A DNA stretch of 39,454 bases, from the NCBI GenBank assembly GCA_037381085.1, contig JARRRD010000005.1, positions 1 to 39,454 on the forward strand, in the 5' to 3' direction. The position numbers were made by a program, and so were the translations under genes. The notes beneath the pieces are model-generated. The model was not told the DNA's origin and ran no database searches. It saw only the letters and a program-made list of their open reading frames with translations. Positions 8,359 to 16,900 of this stretch are shown piece by piece. Source of the stretch: JARRRD01 sp037381085 (GTDB lineage Bacteria; Nitrospirota; Thermodesulfovibrionia; Thermodesulfovibrionales; UBA6898). Within the stretch, counting starts at the first letter, position 1, and each line of letters opens with the position of its first letter.

Positions 8359-8396
8359 AACTAAAGTTACCTTACATCAAGGAAGGAGGTCAAGTT

Positions 8397-8427
8397 CTCA
8401 AGGGGCCTTCAGGTAAGGCCCCTTGAG
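8397..8427 (-). terminator. Strong GC-rich hairpin after rnfB
   Basis: A perfect 13-bp inverted repeat (CTCAAGGGGCCTT, loop of 5 nt, AAGGCCCCTTGAG) lies 17 bases past the rnfB stop. It has no T-run on the minus strand. It may therefore act as an mRNA-stabilising or attenuating hairpin between rnfB and the two downstream genes rather than as a full intrinsic terminator. Confidence 0.65.
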
Positions 8428-8444
8428 CATGATCAAGTCTCTAA

Positions 8445-9614
8445 TCAGGCGGCGACCGCCTTCTTCTTCTTTTTCTCCGCTGCTGCGGCGAACACTTCAG
8501 CCGCATTGAAGGTACCGCCTATAGCCTGCACAGGACATTTCGCGGTGCATATGCCGCATCCTATGCACTTGTCCTTGTCTATCACGTGCATCTTCTTCAG
8601 TTCCCCGGAAGGAGCGTTTACAGGACAAACCTTGGCGCAGATCTGGCATCCGATGCAGTTTTCCTTGACAACAGCCTTGGACCTCTTGGGTATGAAGTCC
8701 GTGATCGCCTTCGTGGGACATTTCGAAACGCAGAGTCCGCATACCGTGCACTTATTCAGGTCTATTCTCGAAAGACTGTTTGCTACCGAAGGAGCTTCAA
8801 AGGGACAAACCTTCACGCATATACCGCAGGCGATACAGCCGACCTGGCAGTTTTTTCGGGTGTCGCCGCCCTTGTCCTTTGAGTGGCACGTGACAAGAAC
8901 CTCCCTCGAAGCGGGAAGAACTTCAATCACCTTGGTAGGACAGGCGGTCTCGCACTTGTGACATCCCGTACATTTCGTTATATCGACAAAGGGGAGGTGG
9001 TCGTCGGTCATCGTTATGGCGCCGAAGGGGCAGACCCTCGAACACGTACCATACCCGAGACATCCGTACCTGCATGCCTTGTCTCCGCCGCCGGCCAGGA
9101 TGGCGGCCCGGCAATCCTGGACCCCCTCGTACTTAAACCTTTTCGCTGCCTTGGACCAGCTGCCCTGGCACATAATTCGCGCGAATTCAGGTTCCTTTGC
9201 CTCGGCCTTCTTCCCGGTTATCAAGGCAACGGCTTCAGCAGTGGCAGCCTTCCCCGGGGTACAGAGATTGGGGGAGACTTCAGGCCTTGCCACAACCGCC
9301 TCTGCATAACTCTGGCACCCGGCAAACCCGCAGGCGCCGCAGTTGGCGCCGGCCAGAACGTCCCTTACCTTTTGCACCTTCGGGTCCACCTGGACCGAGA
9401 ATTTTTTTGCTGCAACGGCCAAACCAAGTCCGAAAACTACGGCAACACCGGCGACAAAAAGCACCGTCAATTTTATAACCGAGCCGATATCGATGGTTAT
9501 GTGTCCCTCAGATCCTCCAGCGGCGGCCACAAGCGGCACCGGAACATGACTTGCGATCATCTGAAGAAGATGGTGAATTATCAATAAAACTTGTGCTCCC
9601 ATGTCTGCCATCAT
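8445..9614 (-). CDS. rnfB: Rnf electron transport complex subunit B, with extra ferredoxin clusters
   Basis: RnfB accepts electrons from reduced ferredoxin and passes them into the membrane complex. The protein has 389 residues. It has an N-terminal membrane anchor (about 46-68) and the four-cysteine Fe-S domain NCGACGFAGCQSY with a following NLC. Six ferredoxin-type motifs follow: CRYGCLGYGTCSRVCP, CTGCHKCETACP, CQVGCIACGICVKVCP, CTVCGLCVSKCP, CIGCQICAKVCP and CIGCGICTAKCP. That implies about seven clusters, compared with three in E. coli RsxB; extended forms are known in some anaerobes. The C-terminus is Lys-rich. It starts with tandem ATG codons after a GAGGTGA ribosome site. It is the last gene of rnfCDGEAB. 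Confidence 0.95.
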   Translation of the reverse strand: MMADMGAQVLLIIHHLLQMIASHVPVPLVAAAGGSEGHITIDIGSVIKLTVLFVAGVAVVFGLGLAVAAKKFSVQVDPKVQKVRDVLAGANCGACGFAGCQSYAEAVVARPEVSPNLCTPGKAATAEAVALITGKKAEAKEPEFARIMCQGSWSKAAKRFKYEGVQDCRAAILAGGGDKACRYGCLGYGTCSRVCPFGAITMTDDHLPFVDITKCTGCHKCETACPTKVIEVLPASREVLVTCHSKDKGGDTRKNCQVGCIACGICVKVCPFEAPSVANSLSRIDLNKCTVCGLCVSKCPTKAITDFIPKRSKAVVKENCIGCQICAKVCPVNAPSGELKKMHVIDKDKCIGCGICTAKCPVQAIGGTFNAAEVFAAAAEKKKKKAVAA

Positions 9615-9669
9615 TTCACCTCGGCTTAAGTCTCGTTGATATATATATTAATATATTTACTCAAACCAG

Positions 9670-10257
9670 TTAAAGAGTTATCAGTCCCGAAAAGCCCGTA
9701 AAGGCCAGGGCGATCAGGCCCGTCGTCACAAAGGCGATAGGCAGCCCCCTGAACGGTCTCGGCACATCGGCCAGCTCGATCTTCTCTCTGATGCTGGCCA
9801 TGATTATGAGTGCAAGCGCGAAGCCGAGGCCGGAGCCAAGGGCGAAGGCAAGAGCCTCAATAAGGTTATATCCATGCTCGGCGTTTATAAGCGGGACAGC
9901 CAGAATGATACAGTTCGTGGATATGAGGGCAAGATAGACGCCGAGTTTGTAATAAAGGCCCGGACTCACCTTCCTCATTATCGTGTCAGATGTCTGCACG
10001 AAGGCAGCTACGACTCCGATAAACAGCACGATCTTCAGGAATTCAATATGCAGAGGTATCATGATCAGAAAGTAGATCAGCCAGCTCAGGGCCGCACTGA
10101 TCATCATCACGGAGGTAAAGGTTATACTCATGCCGATAGCGGTCTCCATTTTCTTGGAAACGCCGAAAAAGATGCAGAGACCGAGAAACCTTGTGAAGAC
10201 AAAGTTATTGATAAGTGACGCTGCGACTACAAGTTCGAAAAGCTTGCCGAATTCCAT
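9670..10257 (-). CDS. rnfA: Rnf electron transport complex subunit A
   Basis: RnfA is a 195-residue, six-helix membrane subunit related to NqrE. With RnfE it holds the intramembrane [2Fe-2S] cluster that carries electrons across the membrane. Both expected cysteines are present: C28 (LGLCIFFGVSK) and C116 (TNCIILAVPL). An AAGGAG ribosome site lies seven bases before ATG 10257. The start is 12 bases after the rnfE stop, in the rnf operon. The length and the conserved start (MEFGKLFELVVAASLINNFV) are normal. Confidence 0.96.
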   Translation of the reverse strand: MEFGKLFELVVAASLINNFVFTRFLGLCIFFGVSKKMETAIGMSITFTSVMMISAALSWLIYFLIMIPLHIEFLKIVLFIGVVAAFVQTSDTIMRKVSPGLYYKLGVYLALISTNCIILAVPLINAEHGYNLIEALAFALGSGLGFALALIIMASIREKIELADVPRPFRGLPIAFVTTGLIALAFTGFSGLITL

Positions 10258-10269
10258 CGCTCTTTCTCC

Positions 10270-10902
10270 TTAGTGTCCTGCCGCCCCGGAGGCACCCGAG
10301 CCGCCGAAGAATTTCATGTCTATCCAGTTGAAGAAGCCCATTAGAATACCTACTGCAAAGAAACCTCCCGTCGGGAGTACCATAATGAGGAGAGGTTTCG
10401 ACGAGACAAACGCATGACCCCAGAGAGAGCCCATCCCGAGCAGTTCCCTGAAGAAACTGATGATACACAGGGCGAAAAGGAAGCCGACCCCCTGTCCTAT
10501 TCCGTCCATGAAAGAAGGCACGACCTCGTTCTTGCTCGCAAATAGCTCCGCCCTCGCCAGGATCGAGGCAAAGGCTACGATCAGCTCGATGTAAAGGCCC
10601 ATCTCCTTGTACGCTGCCCGCGCGTATGCGGCCATCAACATATCTACGACCGTCACCCACCCTGAGATGATAAGCATGAAGATCGGCAGCCTTATCCTCG
10701 GGTGGATAAACTTTCTCAGCGCGGAAATAGTGAGGTTCACCATTACCTGCACAAAAAGAACGGCGAGCCCCATCAGGAAGCCGTTTCGCAGCTTGTTTGT
10801 GACCGCAATGGTAGGACATAGGCTCAGCGCGAGCCTGAATATAGGGTTTTCCAGCAATATTCCGTTTCTGATAAGAGTGCCTAAGCTAGCCCGCTTGCTC
10901 AT
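10270..10902 (-). CDS. rnfE: Rnf electron transport complex subunit E, with one cluster cysteine missing
   Basis: RnfE is a 210-residue membrane subunit related to NqrD and the partner of RnfA around a membrane iron-sulfur centre. The first cysteine is kept (C29 in LSLCPTIAVTN). At the second site, relatives read roughly VNCIILGRAEAFA, but here the sequence is VAFASILARAELFA, with alanine at 112 in place of cysteine. Another cysteine (C146, FALCIISF) aligns with a non-ligand cysteine in E. coli RsxE. The start ATG 10902 follows a GAGGTGA site and overlaps the end of rnfG by 17 bases. The C-terminus is Gly/Ala-rich (GGSGASGAAGH). Confidence 0.94.
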   Translation of the reverse strand: MSKRASLGTLIRNGILLENPIFRLALSLCPTIAVTNKLRNGFLMGLAVLFVQVMVNLTISALRKFIHPRIRLPIFMLIISGWVTVVDMLMAAYARAAYKEMGLYIELIVAFASILARAELFASKNEVVPSFMDGIGQGVGFLFALCIISFFRELLGMGSLWGHAFVSSKPLLIMVLPTGGFFAVGILMGFFNWIDMKFFGGSGASGAAGH

Positions 10903-11470
10903 TTTTCACCTCGGATGATAATTTATCCTTCAGCATCTCGACCGCTTTTTTCACGCCGTCGTCCGTCACGGCCCGGCTCGATATGGTGGCCCCCGATACC
11001 GCCTGGATATCGACCTTGGTCGGGACCTTCACGACGACGAGATGGGCAAGCGTCTTGCCCGCGAACTGATTCTGGAAATAGGGCTGCTGGACTTCGTCCC
11101 CGAGCCCCGGCGTCTCGTGCTGTTCGAGGATGTTTAATTTTTCCACCGTAAAGGCGTCATTGACAGCTATGAGCATATCGATATAACTTGAGTAGCCTTT
11201 TGCATAAGTCTCAATTATATACCCGATCGTCTTGCCGTCTTTCTTCGCAATGTAATATTCCGCCTCTTTATCATGGGGCTTCCAGACGCCCATCTTGCTG
11301 ATTTCTTTCGCTTCGGGCATCATCTCCTTAAGGGCGGCCTGCTTCTCCTGGTAAGCCTTCAGGACCTTGACGGGCTCTGTCTTGGCGTACACCGCCGCCA
11401 GTATCAGGCCGCCTACGACGTAGATAATGACGAGGTTCAGGGTGATCTTGATAATATCTTTTGAAGTCAC
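10886..11470 (-). CDS. rnfG: Rnf electron transport complex subunit G (covalent FMN)
   Basis: RnfG is a 194-residue periplasmic flavoprotein with one N-terminal membrane anchor (about 7-28) and an FMN-binding domain. The flavinylation motif SGATISS is present near residues 158-164; the threonine would carry FMN through a phosphoester bond. The motif ETPGLGDEV also matches the family. The GTG start at 11470 overlaps the rnfD stop by four bases (GTGA). Flavin attachment needs an ApbE transferase, which is not in this window. Confidence 0.95.
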   Translation of the reverse strand: MTSKDIIKITLNLVIIYVVGGLILAAVYAKTEPVKVLKAYQEKQAALKEMMPEAKEISKMGVWKPHDKEAEYYIAKKDGKTIGYIIETYAKGYSSYIDMLIAVNDAFTVEKLNILEQHETPGLGDEVQQPYFQNQFAGKTLAHLVVVKVPTKVDIQAVSGATISSRAVTDDGVKKAVEMLKDKLSSEVKNEQAG

Positions 11471-12495
11471 TTCGCCGCCTCCTTTCTGAGACCGAACACC
11501 TTCGACTTTACGCGCCGGTCAAGGAGAGGCGCAAAGCAGTTCATCAAGAGAATGGCAAACATGACGCCCTCCGGGAACCCGCCTTTCAGCCTGATGAGCA
11601 TGGTCAGGCAGCCGCATCCGATTCCGAAGATGATCTGCCCCTTTTTCATGGAGGGTGAGGTGACATAGTCTGTGGCCATGAACCACGCCCCGAGCATAAG
11701 ACCGCCGCTCAACAGGTGGATAACCGGGTTCCCCGTAAAGAAGCCCTCTTTTCCGCCGAATATCCATGCCAGTACCGCGACGGTGCCGAGGAACGATACC
11801 GGTATATGCCAGGTGATATATCTCTTGTAAAGCAGGAAAAGCCCCCCGATCAGAAGGGCTATCGCCGAGGTCTCACCGATCGAGCCTGCTATATTACCGG
11901 TCAGAAGATGATGGTAAAGACCGGATTGGCCTCCGAAGACCTGCAACAGCTTCGTCATCCCGTCCTCTTTCAGTATACCCAGGGGCGTAGCCGTGGTCTT
12001 CGCATCCAGCGCCAGGAACGATGAAGTGGGCTGCAGCCAGATCGTCATCGGCCTCGGCCAGCAGATCAGGATAAAGGCCCTCCCCATCAGGGCGGGGTTG
12101 AAGATATTAAACCCGAGCCCGCCGAAGAGCTGCTTCGTTATCACTATGGCAATGAAGGAAGCGATGATGGGGATGTGGACAGTGAAAGGCGAAAAAGACC
12201 AGAGCGATGCGGGGAGATTCATGCCGACCAGAAGGCCGGTGAGGAAGGCACTGCCGTCGCTTACTACGGATTGCTTATCCACAAACTTCAAATACAGATG
12301 TTCAAAAACCAGACAACTCAGTATGCAAAGGACCGTAACAAACAGGGCCTTAAGACCGAAGAAATACAGCCCCGAAATCATTGCCGGCAGCAGGGCCAGG
12401 CTGACGGTCCACATGATGCGGCTCGTCGTCTCGTCGCTCTTGACGTGAGGACTGACCGACACCACCAACTGTTGTTCTTTTCTTGTTGCCTCCAT
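11467..12495 (-). CDS. rnfD: Rnf electron transport complex subunit D (covalent FMN)
   Basis: RnfD is a polytopic membrane subunit related to NqrB. It carries a covalent FMN and is thought to form part of the ion path. The start is ATG 12495 (MEATRKEQQ), placed by an AAGGAGAG ribosome site just upstream; a TTG two codons earlier is less likely. The protein is 342 residues long and has about nine hydrophobic segments. The motif TTATPLG holds the probable FMN-threonine. It overlaps rnfG by four bases. The apparent 146-base overlap with rnfC is probably an artefact of the damaged rnfC 3' end. Confidence 0.95.
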   Translation of the reverse strand: MEATRKEQQLVVSVSPHVKSDETTSRIMWTVSLALLPAMISGLYFFGLKALFVTVLCILSCLVFEHLYLKFVDKQSVVSDGSAFLTGLLVGMNLPASLWSFSPFTVHIPIIASFIAIVITKQLFGGLGFNIFNPALMGRAFILICWPRPMTIWLQPTSSFLALDAKTTATPLGILKEDGMTKLLQVFGGQSGLYHHLLTGNIAGSIGETSAIALLIGGLFLLYKRYITWHIPVSFLGTVAVLAWIFGGKEGFFTGNPVIHLLSGGLMLGAWFMATDYVTSPSMKKGQIIFGIGCGCLTMLIRLKGGFPEGVMFAILLMNCFAPLLDRRVKSKVFGLRKEAAK

Positions 12496-13702
12496 TCTCA
12501 ACTCTCCTTAAATCTTCATAATGGCCCTTTTCCGCAAGCAGGCTCAACATGGACGGCATAAGCCCCATCGGGCACACATCGATACACCGGCCGCACCTTA
12601 TGCACGGGCCGAAAGCCTCGGCATGGACGATCCCTTCTTCCGGCAATACAAGAATGCCTGATGTGCCCTTCGTTACCGGGACGTCCAATGATGAAAGGGC
12701 AAACCCCATCATCGGGCCGCCCGCGATCACCTTCGCGACCTCGTCCTTCAGACCGCCGCATTCTTCCACCAGTTCGGATATCTTTGTGCCGACCCTCGCC
12801 ATCAGGTTCTTCGGTTCCCTGATCCCTTCGCCGGTGACGGTAACGACCCTCTCTATGAGAGGCTTGCCGAAACGCGCGGCCTCATAAATCGAGAGCGCCG
12901 TACCCACGTTCTGGACAACAACTCCGACATCCATCGGAAGGCCCCTGGAGGGCACCTCCCTTCCGAGCACAGCCTTTATGAGCATCTTTTCAGCGCCCTG
13001 AGGATATTTGACCTCCAGCGGGAGCACCTTTATGTTGGCCTCGCCGGCCGTCGCCTCCAGCATCCTGGCAACCGCATCGGGCTTGTTGTTCTCGATACCG
13101 ATGAGCCCTTTCTGCACGTTGAGGACCTTCATGAGTATCTTGAGACCTTCCACGATCTCCTTAGGCTTTTCGAGCATGAGCCTGTAATCTGCCGTCAGAT
13201 ACGGCTCGCATTCCGCGCCGTTGATCACCACTGCGTCGATAGGCTTTTCTTTCGGCGGGGAAAGCTTGACGGCGGTAGGGAAGGCCGCTCCGCCGAGACC
13301 CACGATGCCGGCCGCCTTGATCTTCTCCTTCAACTCGTCGGCAGAGAGGCCCATATAATCTGGAGAATCCTTGAGGGCGGTCCATTCATCCTTCATGTCG
13401 TTCTCTATTACGATACAATTGACCATCCGGCCCATCGCATTCTGGAACTCTCCAATGGCGACGACCTTGCCGGAAACGGAAGAATGGACCGGAGCCGAAA
13501 CAAACCCTCCCGGCTCGCCTATCATTTCACCTTTCTTGACTTCCTGCCCTATAGAGACAACGGGTTTGCAGGGGGCCCCTGCGTGCTGACTGAGGGGAAT
13601 TACGACGATCTTCGGCGCCTTCGCCTCGGTGATAGGACTATGTGCTGATAACTCTTTCTTGTCCGGCGGATGTATCCCGCCTTTAAACGTGGCTGTGCCC
13701 AT
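12350..13702 (-). CDS. rnfC: Rnf electron transport complex subunit C, with damaged C-terminus
   Basis: RnfC is the peripheral subunit that binds NAD(H) and FMN. The start is ATG 13702 (MGTATFKGGIHPPDKKELS), with GGAGG 11 bases upstream; the family's GGIHPP motif lies at the N-terminus. The N-terminal biotinyl-like domain, the SLBB region and the first 4Fe-4S motif CIRCGRCIDVCPMGLMPSML are intact. After LLAEKGHYEDL the protein should continue to a second motif of the type CxECGCCxYxCPA. Instead it runs at once into the rnfD ribosome site and reads through rnfD out of frame to 12350. The second cluster and about 60 or more residues are therefore missing, by deletion or mis-assembly. Confidence 0.9.
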   Translation of the reverse strand: MGTATFKGGIHPPDKKELSAHSPITEAKAPKIVVIPLSQHAGAPCKPVVSIGQEVKKGEMIGEPGGFVSAPVHSSVSGKVVAIGEFQNAMGRMVNCIVIENDMKDEWTALKDSPDYMGLSADELKEKIKAAGIVGLGGAAFPTAVKLSPPKEKPIDAVVINGAECEPYLTADYRLMLEKPKEIVEGLKILMKVLNVQKGLIGIENNKPDAVARMLEATAGEANIKVLPLEVKYPQGAEKMLIKAVLGREVPSRGLPMDVGVVVQNVGTALSIYEAARFGKPLIERVVTVTGEGIREPKNLMARVGTKISELVEECGGLKDEVAKVIAGGPMMGFALSSLDVPVTKGTSGILVLPEEGIVHAEAFGPCIRCGRCIDVCPMGLMPSMLSLLAEKGHYEDLRRVENGGNKKRTTVGGVGQSSRQERRDDEPHHVDRQPGPAAGNDFGAVFLRS

Positions 13703-13752
13703 CTTGACGATTTCCTCCTTGGGATCTCGGAGGCCCAAAAAAAGGCCGTTAT

Positions 13753-13782
13753 TTAATAACACGCCGTCCAGCAGTATGTCAA
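13753..13782 (-). promoter_or_regulatory. Promoter of the rnf operon
   Basis: On the minus strand there is a perfect -35 TTGACA (13782-13777), an 18-base spacer, and -10 TATTAA (13758-13753; four of six match consensus). The leader then carries a T7 run and an AAGGAGG site (about 13720-13714) ahead of rnfC. This supports separate transcription of rnf from purL. Confidence 0.6.
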
Positions 13783-13845
13783 GTGATAGTTTTACTTTCC
13801 CTGAAAATCCAGTATTCAGGACGGTTTCATCTTTAACCCCCAGAA

Positions 13846-13883
13846 GTTCACCACGGAGACGCCGGGACACTGAGAGAATAACC
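13846..13883. repeat. Interspersed repeat, family R2 (TTCACC-GAGAC-CACTGAGAG type)
   Basis: TTCACCACGGAGACGCCGGGACACTGAGAG is split here as TTCACCACGGAGACG and CCGGGACACTGAGAG. It resembles a degenerate repeat whose reverse complement is the CTCTGCG...GGTGAA sequence seen at 15161-15193 and 34062-34087. This copy is intergenic, just upstream of the rnf promoter. Confidence 0.5.
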
Positions 13884-13911
13884 AAACTATAAACTAAGTC
13901 CGGCGGAGTTT

Positions 13912-13989
13912 GGCATCCCGGCTCGTCCGGCCGCAACGACTCTCAGCAAAGACTCGCATCGCGAATCTTTCCAAAAAAGTCGGGATACC
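13912..13989. repeat. Structured repeat element, family R3, next to the purL stop
   Basis: The outer arms GGCATCCCGGCT (13912-13923) and AGTCGGGATACC (13978-13989) pair at 10 of 12 positions, with the rest transitions. Inside is a hairpin AAAGACTCGC-ATC-GCGAATCTTT (13948-13970), 10 bp with one wobble. The minus strand also holds GCCGGACGAGCCGGGATGCC, shared with CCGGACGAGCCGGAATGACTG at 20159-20179. The element ends one base from the purL stop codon and may serve as its 3' end structure. Confidence 0.55.
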
Positions 13990-13990
13990 G

Positions 13991-16900
13991 TCAGTCATTC
14001 CCCTCGCACCACTTCCGGGCGTTCTGGAACATCCTGAGCCATGGCGATGCCTTGAGTCCCTTCTTCCACTCTTCCGGCATCCATGCCCACTGCCACTTGA
14101 GAAAGGCCCTCTCGGGATGTGGCATGATCGCCAGGTGTCTTCCGTCGGAAGAGCACAGAGCCGCAATTCCATCGGGAGAGCCATTCGGATTGAAGGGGTA
14201 TTTTTCGGTAAAATCGCCCTTGTCGTCAACATAACGGACAGGGGAGAGTCTCTTGTCGAGGACGTCTTTTCTTATTGAATCCTCCGGGAAATAGGCTAGT
14301 CCCTCCCCATGGGCGACCCAGACACCGAGCACCGAGTCCGTCATACCTTTAAGCATTATGGAAGGGCTGTCCGTGATCTTCACCGACACAAAACGCGATT
14401 CGAACCGTCCCGACGCGTTATGGATGAACCTCGGCTGGTGTATGTCGGGTATTCCCTGCCACGGCACCCACCCGAGGAGGGCCATGAGCTGACATCCGTT
14501 GCATACGCCGAGACTGAAGGTATCGGGACGGTCGAAGAATGAGCGGAACCGCTCCCGGATTTTCTTATTGAACCTTATGACCCCGGCCCAGCCCTTTGCA
14601 GAATCAAGGACGTCGGCGTAGCTGAAGCCACCGACAAAGACCGTGCCCCTGAAACCCCGGATGTCCACCCGTTTTTCCAGCAGATCGGTCATCGTAACGT
14701 CCCACGGCTCAAACCCGGCCGCAAAGAAGGCAGAAGTCATCTCCCTGTCTCCGTTGCTGCCCTCTTCCCGTATTATGGCGACCTTCGGCTTTTCAGTTCT
14801 TGCAAGAATCTCGTCGGCGGTGAGTTCCGGCGTGAATGAGAGATGAAACGAAGGTCCGACCCTGTCATAGATGTTCTTCTTCTCCTCTTCAACGCAACCG
14901 GCGTTTCTCTGTAGCCTGTCCAGCCGGTAACTCGTCTCTTCCCATATTCCCCTGAGGATCCTCATGTCCTCATGCAAAACAGTAAAAGGTGAGGAGTGAG
15001 GAGTGAAGAGTGAAACCCTTATCTCCTTTTCCCTTAGACTTTTTCCTATGATCTGATATGGAATACCCTGTTTTTGAAGCTCCGAAGTTATCTTATCTTC
15101 ATTTTCCGGCAAGTATTCAACAACCATTCCGATCTCCTCAGAAAAAAGAATTGATATACCTGCGCTGTGCTCTTCGCTCTCTGCGCTCTGCTGTATTTCA
15201 ATGTCTATTCCGCAATTCCCGGCAAATGCCATTTCAAGGAGTGTCGTGACAAGCCCTCCGTCAGACCTGTCGTGGCCGGAGAGTATTAAATCTCCGGCAA
15301 CTATCTTCTGTATCGCTTTGAATGTTCTCTTCAGAAGATCCGGGTCTTCGACATCAGGGCATTCAGCGCCTACCTGGCGGTAGCATTGAGCAAGGGCCGA
15401 GCCTCCCAACCTGTTTTTGCCCCTGGCCGGATCTATGAATAGAAGCCTGCTCTCCCCCGGCCGCTTGATATCGGGGGTCGCCACCTTGGTAATATCCGGG
15501 CATGTCACATAGGCGGAGACGACGAGTGTGCCGGGCGACTTTACCGTCTCGGTCCTTCCGGCGGTATCGGAGACCCTGGCCGCCATGGACAGACTGTCTT
15601 TCCCACCATCAACGGCAATCCCAAGCTCGATCATGATGTCGCGCATGGCTGTTGCCGCGTCGCAGAGGTCGGCGCCTTCACCGGTAAGTTTGGGCGCCCA
15701 CATCCAGTTCCCCGAGCACTTGATGTCTTCAAGAGATGTCACCCTGGCCCACATTACATTCGTTAACGCCTCGGCCACGCTCATCCTCGCCATGGCCGCA
15801 GGATTCAGGAGGGTCTTGACGGGCTGCTCCCCGACGGAGATGGCGGTCCCTGTCAGGGCGAAATGGCTCTGGGCGACCACGGCAACGTCGGATAAGGTAA
15901 TCTGGAGGGGACCGACGCACTGCTGCTGCGCAATCAGACCCGTGACCGACCTGTCGACCTTGTTTGTAAGGAACCTTTTTGAGCCCACTGATACCAGCCT
16001 GAGCACGCGGTCAAGGGCCTCCCTCACGGAAAGCTCCCCGGGCAGTTCAAGCGGCTTCAGTTTCCGACGGACCCTGTCCAGTTTAAATGTCTTCCGGGGC
16101 ATCTCCCCCAAAACTTTGTCAAGATGAAGGTTGACCGGCGTGCTTCCGTCCGTTTCGTCGTGAAGGACGATATAGCCGTCACCGGTAATCTCGCCTATGA
16201 AGGAGCAGGGGACTTTTTCCCTCCCGCACATTTCGAGGAAGGCCCCGGCACGGTCCGGATGTATGAGAAGAGCGTTCTGCTCCTGGTATTCGGCACCCCA
16301 TATCTCGAGCACGGAAAGCGTATTGTCTCCGAGCTGAATTTTTCTGATCTCTATCTTCGCTCCTGCAGGATAGATGATCTCTTTCACCACGTTGCAATTC
16401 CCGCCCGCTCCCTGGTCGTGGATGCTTATGACGGGATTGGCGTCTCCCAGTTCAACACAAGTGCGGATGACCCTGTTCATCTTCTGCTCCATCTCGGCGT
16501 CACCGCGCTGTACGGCGTTGAAATCGAGCTCTGCGATGTTCTGGCCCTGGATCATGCTCGATGCCGCGCCGCCTCCCATGCCGATCCGGTAAGCAGGACC
16601 TCCGACCTTGGTCACGAGCATGCCCTTGGCAGGTTCCCTCTTTTCGACATGGCGTGAGTCTATCTGTCCTACCCCGCCGGTAAACATGATCGGCTTGATC
16701 CATTCCCGCCTCTCCCCGCCCGGCATTCTCATCCCGAAAGACCTCGTGAACCCTTGGATTACGGGCTCTCCGAACTTGTTACCGTAATCCGAAGCCCCGT
16801 TGCTCGCTTCAATCTCGATAGCGAGCGGGCTCGCCAGGTTCGAGGGGTAGGCAAAGTCTCGATCCTCCCAGGGGAGTTCATATCCCGGGATGCGCAGGTT

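Noticed and set aside
13951..13990. Intrinsic terminator for purL
   Set aside because: On the minus strand the T-run comes before the hairpin, not after it, so the structure was listed as a repeat element instead.
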